A DNA stretch of 64,000 nucleotides from Hetaerina americana (GCA_022747635.1 JAKTNV010000168.1:458501-522500); one strand, 5' to 3'; shown: positions 22,997 to 33,190, numbered from the stretch's first letter. Notes: a model not told the origin generated them from the letters alone. Translations and numbers: made by a program.

Positions 22997-23035
<39 letters not shown>
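22678..23035. repeat. (TA)n hairpins with GATTACTGTGTTTATG arms
   Basis: Three successive (TA)n tracts are flanked by the arm TTGATTACTGTGTTTATGTTA and its complement TAACATAAACACAGTAATC (22678-22792, 22840-22902, and partial 22938-22992). Each unit can fold as a long hairpin. The arm sequence also occurs alone at 14,230-14,247, so it is a repeat-family terminus and not just slippage. Confidence 0.75.
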
Positions 23036-23037
<2 letters not shown>

Positions 23038-23339
23038 CCATCATATTTATCTTGGGAATGATAATTGAGATGGTTTCCCATTGCCTTCCTCAATAGTGTT
23101 TTTAACGTGACTACGTAACGCTTACGTAACATCACTTACTGGCCACCCCTCTGAGGTCAGACACCATTGCTGCCACCTCACTGAAGAATAGACGCTGCGT
23201 GGACTACCTTTCGTCTGGCTCCTAACCTTCGACCTATCTGGCATGGGTGACCCTACCAGGAGCAATTATTATTACTCCCGCCAGCACAGCTCTAGAGGTC
23301 ATCGGAACGCACAAGCCCTTCCACCACGTCAAGGTTTTA
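23036..23339. repeat. Unclassified interspersed repeat
   Basis: A GC-normal block with no frame, containing AGGTCAGACACCATTGCTGC and GGCATGGGTGACCCTACCAG. It looks like a SINE or a retrotransposon 3' end, sitting between microsatellites and the LINE tail fragment. No A or B box is confidently seen. Confidence 0.35.
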
Positions 23340-23445
23340 GTCCATGGGAGGATTTGTGTTTTTTTTAAGAGTCAAGAAATGTTTTATTTAATAGCTGTGT
23401 CCATCCAAAAGCCTACCTTAACCAGCAGATTACCAAATTATAATA
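23340..23445 (+). repeat. 3' tail fragment of the copy-1-type LINE
   Basis: TGTCCATCCAAAAGCCTACC followed by TTAACCAGCAGATTACC and an ATAATAAT tail. It matches the 3' end of the reverse transcriptase element at 10,520-10,575 and its copy at 58,012-58,110. Confidence 0.7.
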
Positions 23446-23545
23446 ATATATAGATATATGTATTATATATCTATATATAAAAATATATATATATATATAT
23501 ATATATATAGTATATGCTTTCATAGACGTAACACGGAAGTGCCGA

Positions 23546-24142
23546 ATAGTACAATACACAGTAACACATAATATAGAAACACAAAAAAAGAGAACACTCA
23601 CACGTATTTTCTTGATATTTCGACGGAAACAATCCGTCTTCCTCTGAAGATGTAGAAGTAAGTAGGGGGAAAATGTTTGTCCTGGCGCAGGTTTGACCTT
23701 GACATTCCAACCCGGAACTATCGGTCGCAGAGAAAAACAAATGACGTCACGTGAAAGAGGGGGGGCATTTGTCCTTCACAGGCAATAAAATTGCATCACG
23801 TCAACCCAACCCACGCAGGAAAAATCATCCTGACGCAAGTTTCACCTTGAAACTCAAACCCGGATACATCAACAACTATCGGTCGCAGAGAAAAACAAAC
23901 AACGTCACGTGAAAGAGGGGGGGCATTTTTCCTTCATATGCATTCTAGTTGTACGACGTCAACCCAACCCATGCAGGAAAAATCATGACCCAAGGCCATC
24001 GCCTCTTATATCTCCAGAACTATCGATTGTAGAGTACGACAAACGGTGCCAAGTGAAAGAAGAGGTAATTATACTTCAGATTAATGCCTTAAAGTGTCCC
24101 CTTTAAATAGAAAAATATATAGATTTCATCAATTATCTCGTT
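23546..24142 (+). repeat. Polinton left terminal inverted repeat
   Basis: 597 bp complementary to 40,295-40,904. Inside are three diverged tandem copies starting at 23716, 23874 and 24018 (AACTATCGGTCGCAG, spacing 158 and 144 bp). In the first two copies, CAGAGAAAAACAAA is followed by ACGTCACGTGAAAGAGG, and copy 1 holds TGACGTCA overlapping CACGTG (23742-23752), a CRE and an E-box. The outer 130 bp holds a stem-loop GACGGA/TCCGTC followed by GAAAT and resembles the 3' end of the Penelope-like element at 43.5 kb. Confidence 0.93.
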
Positions 24143-24474
24143 GAATAATAACGACAACAACAAATTAACGAAAATAATCAAAAGACAACGTGATTATATG
24201 TAAAAAAGTTCCTCATCATTTTTTCGATAGCACTTTAAATAAGCCCGTAAAAATTAATTAAAGTTCTCAGAACCTAATTTTTGAAAATCCCGCTATTTCT
24301 CTTCAATTCCGCTTTTTTATTCTCTCATTCTATACCTATTAATCAGTCTCCTTCTCCTATTCGGAAATTGACATTTAAAGCGGGGATCATGAAGAGAGAG
24401 TAGAATTGCGTTAACCGGGAAACGCCCATCCCTCACCCCTAGCTTTTTCCCTTTCCACTACACCTTCTACGCAG

Positions 24475-24613
24475 TATATAAAGGGGACGGATCGGCGGGA
24501 AGTCGCCAGCAGATCGGGAAATAGTCCCGGTCTATAGGCCCACCTAATCATCGTGTAGGGTTCCAGATGAGAACTTCCTCGGTGGGGCTAACACCAAAAG
24601 CTGTGGGGTAAGT
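24475..24613 (+). promoter_or_regulatory. TATA box and leader with splice donor
   Basis: TATATAAA at 24475-24482, followed 126 bp later by a strong donor, GGGG|GTAAGT-like (GTAAGT at 24608-24613). This suggests a promoter with a short noncoding first exon near the left end of the Polinton, reading inward. No clear TCAKT initiator lies 30 bp downstream. Which gene it serves is unknown. Confidence 0.4.
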
Positions 24614-24962
24614 ATGACCCGTTAGCCAAATTGGCTTTTCGGATTTTTTTCATTTTTTCTATACGCTCTAGAAGCGAGCAAATGTGAAGATGGGTCACTC
24701 TCGATGCCCGCCTTCGAATCCCGGCGAGAAAACCGGAAACCCTTTCCAGGGTATCCAAGGGTTTTCAGGGTACGGGAATATCATTGTCGAAAGGACACCC
24801 CCTATGTACCCCTTAGCGGGTTGAGCAGCGTGGGGGTACTCAGTACTAACGTACTGAGTATTTTCCAGAACTTTCAGACCGATCGGACCAGCGGTTTTGG
24901 CCCTATGGCCAAAAAAGCCGAAATTTTCGGGAATTATGCTCAATAACTCCGTTGTTTGAAGA

Positions 24963-25500
24963 GATAAAAATATGATTTAAATTTGAATGTTTATCAGAAA
25001 ACAGCTGGCTACCGATTCCGCGTGGAATTACCCGTAAAAATATTAGGGTTTACCCTAGGGTAATAAGGGTATAGTAAAATTCGCGATTGAGGTACCCTTT
25101 TCTAAATGCTATATGATACCGAGCATAAGTGTTTACTATTCCCAATTTCTAAAAGTTTGATATACCAAATAGGTAGGTCACTATTCCTAAAAGAAAGGAT
25201 AAGAATTAGGCGGTGGCGTTTACAAAAAAACCCTCTAGATAAAAATAAGGTTTAAATTTGAAAGTTTATCAGGGAAAATTTAGTTATCTATTCCGCATGG
25301 AATTACCCGTAAAATTATAAGTGTTTACCCATGGAAAACTAAGGGTATGGTAAAATCCCTAATTGAGGTACCATTTTTAAAATTCTATACGATACCAGAC
25401 ATAAGGGTATAACATTCCCAATTTCTAAAACTTTGATATACCAAATAGGTGGACCAAATATATAATGTTTTCTCTAAGGAATAGGGATACAAAATTGTTG
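24963..25500. repeat. 275-bp tandem duplication
   Basis: Copy 1 starts at 24963 and copy 2 at 25238, both with GATAAAAATA and then TTTAAATTTGAA.GTTTATCAG. Shared blocks include GGAATTACCCGTAAAA and TTTGATATACCAAATAGGT. The copies are diverged by substitutions and small gaps. Function unknown. Confidence 0.8.
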
Positions 25501-25535
25501 AAATTCATAATATATATTAAAACGAACATTTTGTT

Positions 25536-26011
25536 TCAAATAATTTTTATTTGATTATTTTTTTTAAATATAAAAAACTTTTCTTGACTATAATTGTATA
25601 TCATAACCTCCCCCACCGTCATTGTAAACATTCGGGGGAGAAAAATTTTCTTTTCCCTCCCCCGAAAAAAGATTGTCGCCACCACCCCCTCCCCGAATCG
25701 GGTGGTCATCTTCTCCACCTTCTCCACCCGGTAGCGGGTTTCCTCCTCCAAGTCCTCCTTCTTCAGAAATGACCCCTCCTCCTGCAACCGAAAGAATCTT
25801 TCCCGGATGCTAGCCTGCCAGAATAAAAATAGGTACCGTCAGTAAATATTAATTACACCTCGAGCATTATTAAAATTTGATATAACCAGTTAAAAAAGCT
25901 ACCACAGAAGTTGATGAAGAGGTCAACGCTTCGGTTGACGTTCAGGTGGAGGTGGTGACGCTGACAGTGGGGGTGCTGTTAAGCGTCGTGGTTGAGGGAG
26001 TGGACTCCATC
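25536..26011 (-). pseudogene. Polinton accessory gene, spliced, OB-like, one nonsense codon
   Basis: Minus strand. The exon 26011-25903 starts at the ATG 26010, after an acceptor TTTATCTTTGTAG. It encodes a Ser/Thr-rich leader and ends at a donor GTG|GTAGCT. An 88-bp intron ends TATTCTGGCAG, and the exon 25814-25536 continues in phase 0: SIRERFFRLQEEG, then RYRVEKVEKMTTRFGEG.VV and KKIFLPRMF. The joined length would be 128 codons. An in-frame TGA at 25944-25942 lies in the first exon. The same frame stays Ser/Thr-rich beyond it, so TGA is probably a mutated Ser codon. The alternating beta pattern suggests an OB-type nucleic-acid-binding fold; this is inference only. Confidence 0.55.
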
Positions 26012-26083
26012 CTACAAAGATAAAAACGAAAACTTTGTATACAATAAATCATATGTTTATATATATATTAATCGTTACTCACA

Positions 26084-26652
26084 TCAATCAACTGGAGGGT
26101 GATTAGAACTGCCAAAACCACCCTGTCCTCGGCTACTATTAGAGGTAACGTCATCAGACACTACAAATGAAACATCTGTAGCGATTCTTTCAAGGATGAT
26201 TTGACATATTCTAGCTCCTCTTCTCACCAAAAAATCCTCATCACTATGGTTATAGAGGAGAACCTTAATTTCCCCCCTATAATCAGGATCAATTACACCC
26301 GCCCCAACTTCTATCCCATACCTCAGCGAAAGACTAGAGCGGGATGCGAGTCTCCCGTAAAATCCTTTGGGGATTTCAAGGGAGAATCCGCAAGGTATTA
26401 AAGCCCGCCCCCGCTTAGGAATTATATACCACTGGACAGCACTAATATCATATCCAGCAGGGCATTCATAGCATGGCATAGGGGTACTTGCAAACGGGTG
26501 TAGTTTCCTAATGATGATGGAAATTCTGAAAATTTTAATATGATAAATATATATATTTAAGACCCCTCCTCAACCATATTTAAATAACATTTAAAATAAT
26601 GTTAATTATCTCTAAGTCATAATTACCCAGAAGCAGAAGTAGTAGTCTCCAT
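26084..26652 (-). CDS. dut: dUTPase, two exons
   Basis: Trimeric deoxyuridine 5'-triphosphate nucleotidohydrolase: hydrolyses dUTP to dUMP and keeps uracil out of newly made DNA. Exon 1 is 26652-26627 (ATG, then a short Thr/Ser leader). The donor is GG|GTAATT, the intron is 119 bp (26626-26508) ending TTAG, and exon 2 is 26507-26084, giving 149 residues in frame. All five family motifs are present: AGYDI, GRLASRSSLS, the GIEVGAGVIDPDYRG block with the catalytic-site residues, RGARICQIIL, and the C-terminal glycine-rich RGQGGFGSS. The coding start at ATG 26479 is possible but would drop the usual first strand (KLHPFA), so the spliced form is preferred. It has its own promoter at 26780-26813. 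Confidence 0.9.
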
Positions 26653-26779
26653 GATGATGATTTTGGTGCAGGAGTGGCGACAAGACTGGAATATGGTGCA
26701 ATTCGGCAATTCGGCAATGAGCGGCGATGATCAGAGGAGAGCGGATAATAGCGACGGTAGTAGATCTCTGCCAGGTGTT

Positions 26780-26813
26780 GAATGATGGAGACTCAAAGCT
26801 GAGGGTTTATATA
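26780..26813 (-). promoter_or_regulatory. dUTPase core promoter (TATA + initiator)
   Basis: Minus strand TATATAAA (26813-26806), with a full-consensus initiator TCATTC (26785-26780). The first T of the TATA box to the A of the initiator is 30 bp. The ATG follows about 130 bp later. The same arrangement occurs at three other Polinton genes. Confidence 0.7.
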
Positions 26814-27010
26814 CAGGAACGCTTCTGTAGAGCATCATGCTACGTGCTAAAACTAGGAAGTTAGAGGAGGAGGTTGCATTAAGCAAGATCGGATAGTGGA
26901 GTGGGTTTTTTTTTCACTCCGCTGACCTCACTCGTTGAACATATCCCAACATCCTTGAGAGATTCCTCATCCTCCTTAATCTCTTTCAATAACAACTCCT
27001 TGCATGTCCT

Positions 27011-27385
27011 CGGATGTTCGGCATTGAGCATTGCATTTTTCAGTAGAAGCTGCCAACTCCAAAGACCTTGGCACATGCTCAGGTTGCGTCGAAGGATAAT
27101 TGAAAGGAAATACCTGAACTAGTCAATTCCATCCAAGCACATGCGTAGATGATGAAATTACTTGATTTCAACTAGGTAACCTTCTTGCGCGGATGTTCGG
27201 AATTGAGTATTGCATTTTTTCAGTAGAAGCTGCCAACTCCGCAAACCTTGGCACATGCTTAGGTTGCGTCGGTGGATAATTCAAATGGCTGAACTAGTTA
27301 ATTCCATCCACATCCAGACCAGCACATGCACAGATGATGACATTACTTGATTCTAACTAGGTGGCCTTCTTGCACGGGTGTTCCG
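27011..27385. repeat. 179-bp direct repeat upstream of polymerase gene
   Basis: Two copies start at 27011 and 27190 (CGGATGTTCGG.ATTGAG), sharing CAGTAGAAGCTGCCAACTCC and CCTTGGCACATGCT. A partial third copy begins near 27375. They lie just before the polymerase promoter. A minus-strand open frame of 65 codons (27076-26879) partly overlaps copy 1 and is not called as a gene. Confidence 0.8.
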
Positions 27386-27408
27386 CCGAGGGAATTAGCT
27401 TTTATTTC

Positions 27409-28010
27409 TATAAAACTCCACTTCTGAGAGTTAAGTTTCCATTTCCTCCAGAGCAGCTTAGAGAGCTATTACGGACCGATTTCACCTCCCGAATCATCAG
27501 CTGTATTCATTGACGTCAGGAGTAAGTACATATCATTAATAATCGCATTAATTTCTTAGGGTATATGCAATACCTAAAAGAAATACATACATAATTGATT
27601 TTATCAATAGGATTGCATAGTTTGTTAACAAATCAGTAGTAGTAATATATATACAGCAATGTCTAACGTAAATTCACTATATAAAATATCATTATTAAAG
27701 TTATCAAAATATATTGTTCAAAGCGCATTCGTTAAGACGGAGAAGAGACAATCACCGGGTATCTCATTTAGACATTGTTTGCAGAGTAAAGTTGACATAA
27801 TCTTGTACCATTTATCCGATTCAATACCTCGCACTACGTTTAATCATATTGAGCAATATACTATTGCAGAAGAATACGAGTTTCTGTTCGAACGGGGTTA
27901 TGAAGTAGATGATATTCGTTACGAGGTTTTTCTACCTCTAGATCCTGCACTTAATGTAATGAGATGAAAATGTATTTTTTCATACGTATCATTTTTTTAT
28001 TTTATTTCAG
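27409..28010 (+). promoter_or_regulatory. Polymerase promoter, leader exon and intron
   Basis: TATAAAA at 27409-27415, then a predicted start near 27440, a leader to 27521, a donor A|GTAAGT at 27522, and an acceptor TTTTATTTCAG ending at 28010, 24 bp before the polymerase ATG. The leader is noncoding. The intron contains a small open reading frame (27659-27967). Start and intron are predicted from motifs only. Confidence 0.5.
27659..27967 (+). CDS. Unknown Polinton protein, 102 aa
   Basis: An open frame with a good start context (CAGCAATGTC), lying in the predicted leader intron of the polymerase gene. The product is mostly polar with likely helices, an SFRHCLQSKVDIILYHLSDS segment and an acidic YEFLFERGYEVDDIRYEVF part. 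No family is recognised. Codon content and length argue for a real gene, but it could be a chance frame or an alternatively spliced first exon. Confidence 0.5.
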   Translation: MSNVNSLYKISLLKLSKYIVQSAFVKTEKRQSPGISFRHCLQSKVDIILYHLSDSIPRTTFNHIEQYTIAEEYEFLFERGYEVDDIRYEVFLPLDPALNVMR

Positions 28011-28034
28011 CAACAGCTCAAAGAACCTTTAATC

Positions 28035-31000
28035 ATGCCCTCTATCCAAGAAATTCTAGAAAATTACAATGCTGGTAGCTATCACAATTCGGAAGAATTA
28101 GAACAGGCATTAAGTGACATATATATGAAAATAGTGTTTGATGACGATAACATTTCTGATATGGGGACGTATAATCGAATGAAAAATGCGCTGGATAAGG
28201 CAAAGGGAAGAAAATTTTGCACTTACTGTGAAATCTTCTATGACATTGACGAGGCTATGCCTCATGAGAATACCAACGCGCACCGGATTAAAATCAACGA
28301 GCAAATAGGGAGGGGATTCAATGAAATTGAATCAGCTATTCGTTCCAGACTGAAAACATTTTGGATTACTCCCGTGGAAGATGGTGAACAGGACGTGATC
28401 TCATTTCTCAATAGCATCAAAACTCAGTTGATCGAAAAGATAAGTGATCAAATAGTTGAAAATAGTGCCATTAAATTCAATCTTGTTTTAATTTGCAAAT
28501 TCAAAAAGGGTGAGAGGGATGAAATGAACGCTTCCTTCAAAACCAACAATCGCAGGTTATTGTTAGCAGATGAAATTGAGGAAGTTATCAATGAGACATT
28601 TTCTAAACTTTTAAAAGAAAAGTCCGAATTTCAAGCTAGAGGTTCAGGATGGGCCTTATCAAATGTGCTAGGTTTAGAACTGCGAATAAACAAGTACACG
28701 CCATTTCGAGGATCAACATTCATTGAGCTGCCTATAAAAATTAGGAATACTAAATCCGTTATCAATATCAGAAATGATGATCAATACTGCTTTAAGTATG
28801 CCATTTGGGCCAAAAATATCGATAAGGATCCTCAAAGAGTTTCCCAGTATAAGACACGAGCATGCCATATGGGTTACAATTGGGACTGCATCGCGTACCC
28901 GGTGGAGCTGAAAGATATTCCAAAATTCGAACGTGTCAATAATATTTCAATCAACGTTTTTGGTCTGACAGATAAGAACCTCGTGTACCCACTAAAAATT
29001 GTAGATCATGAGCTCGAGGATCATCGCGACCTCCTTTACATTAGCAACGAAACAACCGCTCACTATTGTTGGATTAGGAATTTTGATAAATTGATTCACT
29101 CCCAAATTACGAAGCATTCTAATAGAATATTCACTTGCAAACGCTGCCTCACACATTACCAGAGTGAGCACAGGCTAGAAGAGCATCAACAGCTATGTAA
29201 AGGAAAAGGCGAGCCGAGTAAAATCATTCTACCTGACGAGGACAATAAAAGTTTACAATTCACAAACTTAAATTATTCTTTTCGGGTACCTTTTGTCATT
29301 TACGCTGACTTTGAATGTCTTCTGGAAAATATTAGTACCTGCGAGCCTTATCCTTACTCATCTTATACTAATTTAATGCAGAGACATACCCCATTCAGCT
29401 TTAGTTACATCGTAGTGGGACCTGAGGGATGCGAGGACCCATACCTGTACCGAGGTCCCAATGCTGCTAGGGTATTCATTTTACGGATGAAAGAAGAGGC
29501 TGAAAAAGTTTGTAAACTTTACAAAAATATTATTCCAATGAATCCTCTCACTCCAGAGGAAGACTCAGATTTTGAAACTGCAAACGCATGTCACATTTGT
29601 GGTAAAGAATTGAACGAGAATAAAGTTAGAGACCATGATCATTTGACAGGAAAGTATAGAGGACCTGCGCACTATTTTTGTAACATTCAATATAAAATGC
29701 CGAATTTCCTTCCAATCTTTATTCATAACCTCTCATCATATGATGGGCATTTCATCGTACGAGAGCTTAACTATGATGACAGGGAAATATTTATAATTCC
29801 AAATTCTGAAGAAAAATATATATCTTTTTCTAAGTCTATCACGGAAAATTTCAAAATTCGGTTTGTTGACACGTTTAGATTCATGCCTACCTCTCTAGCT
29901 TCATTGGTTGCCAATTTAACAGAGTTTAAATGCACAAGCACAATATTCGGTGAAAAGACAAATTTAGTTACACGAAAGGGGGTTTATCCCTATGATTAAA
30001 CTGATTCGTTGAATAAACTCGATGAAACCTTGCTCCCGGAAAAGGAGAATTTTTACAACAGACTGACCGATGAATATGTATCTGACGAAGATTATCAGCA
30101 TGCAGAAAATGTTTGGGACGCATTTGAATGTGAAACACTCGGCGACTACAGCGATGTCTATCTGAAAAGCGACGTGACCCTTTAAGCTGATGTTTTTGAA
30201 AATTTTCGTGACGTATGCTACAGCGCGTATAAACTAGATCCTGCGTGGTATTATACTGCTCCAGGTTTAACTTTTGATGCAATGCTCAAATACACTGAAA
30301 TAGAACTAGAGCTTTTGACTGACTACGACATGATACTAATGATTGAAAACGGCATCCGAGGAGGAATTTCACAATGCTGTAAAAGGTACTGCGAATCGAA
30401 CAATAGATACATGTCAAGTCATGACCCAGATTCAGGTCCAACCTATTTGACATATCTAGACGCTAACAATCTCTATGGGTGGGCCCTTTCGAGACCCCTT
30501 CCCTACGGTAAATTTCGATGGTTAACACAGGCAGAAATTGATGATTTAAACGTTGAAAATGTTCCCGAAGACAGTGAAACTGGATATATTCTCGAAGTTG
30601 ATCTTGAGTACCCACATAGGCTACACGATACACATTCAGATCTCCCTCTTTGCCCGGAAAACAAGACACCACCTGGCGGTAAACATAAAAAACTGCTAAC
30701 AACTCTCGAAAATAAGAGTAAATATGTAATTCATTACGTAAACTTGAAACAAGCTTTAGAACTAGGACTGGTGCTGAAGAAGGTGCATAGAGTAATCAGG
30801 TTTAGTCAATCACCTTGGTTAAAGACCTATATTGATTTGAACACTGAGAAAAGAAAAATGGCAGTCAATGATTTTGAGAAGGATTTCTATAAACTGATGA
30901 ACAATGCAGTATTTGGGAAAACAATGGAGAACGTGAGGAAACGTATGAATATGGAATTAGTGGTAAACGAAAAAATACTACAAAAACTAATTAATAAGTC

Positions 31001-31699
31001 AACATTTCTGGATAGGACGATTTTTCACGAGTGTTTAGTTGCCATTCACATGCGGAAGGCAGTCATAAAAATTAATAAACCTATATATATAGGTTTCTGT
31101 GTCTTGGACTTGAGTAAGACTTTAAGGTATAACTTTCATTATAGAACAATGCTTCCGAAATAGGGGAAAATATATCCCTCGCCTACACCGATACTGATAG
31201 CTTCATATATGAAATAAAAACGGATGATGTGTATAGGGATTTTCTGGGGAACCTAGATGCATTTGACACGTCGAATTATCCAAAGGATCACTTTTGCTTT
31301 TCTGAACAAAATAAAAAAGTAATTGGTAAATTCAAGGACGAATGCGATGGAAACCTAATGACACATTTTGTCGGATTACGTAGTAAACTTTATTCGTTCA
31401 AGGTAGAGGGAGGTAAAGAAAAGAAGAAAGCAAAAGGAATAACGAAAGTTGTTAAGGAAAAAGGTTTAAAATTTAACGACTATGTACAATGTCTCCGAGA
31501 GAACTCGGTGGTATTTCGAAAAATGAACGTGATACGGAGTAAAATGCATAATATTTATACCATGGAGATGAATAAAGTCACGCTGAATGCATCCGACGAT
31601 AAGCGATACCTTTGTGAAGACGGGATAAAAACGTTTGCGTGGGGTCACTATAAAATTCCACGAAAACGAACGCATAATGATGCTTTTAACGGCGATTGA
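28035..31699 (+). pseudogene. polB: Protein-primed DNA polymerase B, inactivated
   Basis: Polinton family-B polymerase of about 1,220 codons. Near the N-terminus there is a CxxC..H zinc site (CTYCEIF), and near residue 365 another (CKRCLTHYQSEHRLEEH). The 3'-5' exonuclease motifs are YADFECL (about 423) and HNLSSYDGHF (about 564), with a CHICGKEL..RDHDHLTGKYRG zinc/HNH-like insert between (about 518). Polymerase motifs are A TYLDANNLYGWAL (about 807), B NNAVFGKTME (about 950) and C YTDTDSF (about 1050). Three lesions are visible: TAA at 29997-29999, TAA at 30183-30185, and a 1-bp deletion near 31162, after which the C-terminal part is in another frame (to 31699). The element therefore cannot make its own full-length replicase. 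Confidence 0.93.
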
Positions 31700-31702
31700 A
31701 AT

Positions 31703-31738
31703 TATAAAAGAAAGATATTTTTAATCTAAATTTCAGTG
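31703..31738 (+). promoter_or_regulatory. ATPase core promoter (TATA + initiator)
   Basis: TATAAAAG at 31703-31710 and TCAGTG at 31733-31738, with TATA-to-initiator-A spacing of 32 bp. The ATG follows 10 bp after the predicted start, an extremely short leader. The TTTCAG here could also be read as a splice acceptor. Confidence 0.6.
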
Positions 31739-31744
31739 TTAACC

Positions 31745-32386
31745 ATGACGTTAGCCTGGAAGCATCCGTTTACCTGTATTTGCGCGGGTCCCTCAGGCTG
31801 CGGGAAAACCACATTTGTCACGCAGTTTTTGGAAAATTTAGATTATATGGTGAATAGCCCGATACGTGAAATAGTATGGTGCTGTGCTCCTGGAAGTGAA
31901 CCAAGCATTAGAATACCCGTTCAATTTCGAACCGAAATACCGCCTTTCGAAGAATTTGGTGGTGTGCCAACGTTGTACGTGATTGATGATTTAATGAGCG
32001 AAGGGGCCTATAGCAAAGACGTCTCTAAACTGTTCACTAGAGGAAGCCATCACTTTAACATTTCGGTTTTCCTAATTACGCAGAATATTTTTTATCAAAA
32101 CCCGCAAGCGAGAAACATCTCGCTAAATTCCAAGTATATCGTTGTCTTTAAGAATCCTAGAGATAGGTCGCAATTTGGTCACTTGGCTAGGCAGGTGTAT
32201 CCGGAAAAATCGGGGGAATTGGAGAGGGTATATAAACAAGTTACGCAACAACCATTCGGTTATTTGGTTCTGGATCTTGGTCAGGACTCAAACGAGAGGT
32301 TTCGTTTTAGAACGAAAATATTTCCTAAAGACGGGGCAACTGTAGTTTACATGTCCCTACACGATGAAAAGATTGAAGAACAATAA
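31745..32386 (+). CDS. Genome-packaging ATPase (FtsK/HerA type)
   Basis: The predicted 213-residue ATPase would drive DNA into the capsid. Walker A is AGPSGCGKTTF near residue 17 and Walker B is LYVIDDLM near residue 80. A sensor-like segment ITQNIF follows near residue 115. Start: the first ATG is at 31745 in ACCATGA context; the open frame nine bases further upstream begins with GTG and is not used. The 3' end overlaps the start of the next gene (32364). No lesion is seen. Length and motif spacing are normal for Polinton ATPases. Confidence 0.93.
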   Translation: MTLAWKHPFTCICAGPSGCGKTTFVTQFLENLDYMVNSPIREIVWCCAPGSEPSIRIPVQFRTEIPPFEEFGGVPTLYVIDDLMSEGAYSKDVSKLFTRGSHHFNISVFLITQNIFYQNPQARNISLNSKYIVVFKNPRDRSQFGHLARQVYPEKSGELERVYKQVTQQPFGYLVLDLGQDSNERFRFRTKIFPKDGATVVYMSLHDEKIEEQ

Positions 32387-32690
32387 ACATTTGCTCCACG
32401 TCTTAAAATCGGCAAAACCAAAACTTCGCACTGCGATTGTTAAAACCTCGGACGACGAGTTGATCAAAGCCATTTGCGATTGTTGTTTGAATACACTTAA
32501 CGGGAACCATAAGATAGATAATAGGTTAAAACAAAAACTATCCAAGCATCGTAACACGTTGAGAAAGTTAGCTGTGCGGGGGGCGAGTGTGAAGAAGAAA
32601 CGTGCGCTGCTCGTACAAAAAGGTGGTTTTTTACCCTTATTGCTGGGATCAATTTTAAGCGGTGTCATCGGTAGCCTGCTGGGAAAATGA
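32364..32690 (+). CDS. Small conserved Polinton protein, basic with hydrophobic C-terminus
   Basis: 108 residues, starting inside the end of the ATPase gene. The N-terminal two-thirds is basic and helical (KHRNTLRKLAVRG, VKKKRALLVQKGG). The C-terminus is a Gly/Leu-rich hydrophobic stretch FLPLLLGSILSGVIGSLLGK, resembling small membrane-active or virion core proteins of adenovirus-like viruses. Similar proteins sit at this position in other Polintons, from recollection of the family layout. Stop TGA overlaps the next ATG (ATGA). Confidence 0.75.
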   Translation: MKRLKNNKHLLHVLKSAKPKLRTAIVKTSDDELIKAICDCCLNTLNGNHKIDNRLKQKLSKHRNTLRKLAVRGASVKKKRALLVQKGGFLPLLLGSILSGVIGSLLGK

Positions 32691-33190
32691 GCCTGCGTAA
32701 GATGCTAGTCGTGACTCCGGAAGTTTTTGATCGAAGTCGTGTAAAGGCTAGGTTGAGTACATTGGACAAGGAAATGAAAGGTGTGTTGGTTAAGAAAAGT
32801 ATAAAGGATATTGATAAGTGGCATTTGTATAAAAGAATACTCGATAAATACCTTGACGCCGTCTCAGATATAAACTCCCCCGTACACGTTCCAATAGTCA
32901 AGTCCTTGGTAGAAACACCAACGAGGTCACGAGTTGCTGACGAGAGAGAGGAAATCCCCGCATTGAGAAAAACTCTGGCAGAAGTGAAAAGGTTGAATAA
33001 AGATTTAGACTCGACATGGGGACGCATACACGAAAGGCTAGGGGGAATGGAAAGCGTAACGTCAACGAGAAAAAAACGAAACCTATCGCGAGAAAGAAAA
33101 CAACAGCTACCGTCTCCAAGAAAAATTCCGAGAAAAAGCGAGCGCGTAAGAAAACCGAAGACATACGGTCCGGATTGGGACACGACGTGA
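32687..33190 (+). CDS. Conserved Polinton protein of unknown function, 167 aa
   Basis: Starts in a 4-bp ATGA overlap with the preceding gene. The N-terminal half is charged and probably helical (LSTLDKEMKGVLVKKS, HLYKRILDKYL). A coiled-coil-like TLAEVKRLNKDLDS segment is followed by a very basic C-terminal tail (TRKKRNLSRERKQQ) ending KPKTYGPDWDTT. The last 175 bp overlap the integrase frame. It is probably a virion or DNA-associated protein, inferred only from its charge and its place in the capsid block. Confidence 0.7.
   Translation: MSLRKMLVVTPEVFDRSRVKARLSTLDKEMKGVLVKKSIKDIDKWHLYKRILDKYLDAVSDINSPVHVPIVKSLVETPTRSRVADEREEIPALRKTLAEVKRLNKDLDSTWGRIHERLGGMESVTSTRKKRNLSRERKQQLPSPRKIPRKSERVRKPKTYGPDWDTT

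Larger units (their letters stand above)
24143..25535. other. Polinton left noncoding region
   Basis: About 1.4 kb without a convincing gene. It contains a TATA box (24475-24482), a splice donor (24608) and a 275-bp tandem duplication (24963-25500). A short open frame at 24704-24946 has no recognisable feature and overlaps palindromic sequence (ACTCAGTACTAACGTACTGAG at 24838-24858); it is not called. Confidence 0.5.

Noticed and set aside
24704..24946. 80-codon frames on both strands in the Polinton left region
   Set aside because: They mirror each other across palindromic sequence and have no homology that I can recognise.
26879..27076. 65-codon minus-strand frame upstream of dUTPase
   Set aside because: It partly overlaps the 179-bp direct repeat and lacks any domain; kept as unproven.
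32142..32345. 67-codon frame inside the ATPase
   Set aside because: An alternative-frame shadow of the intact ATPase.
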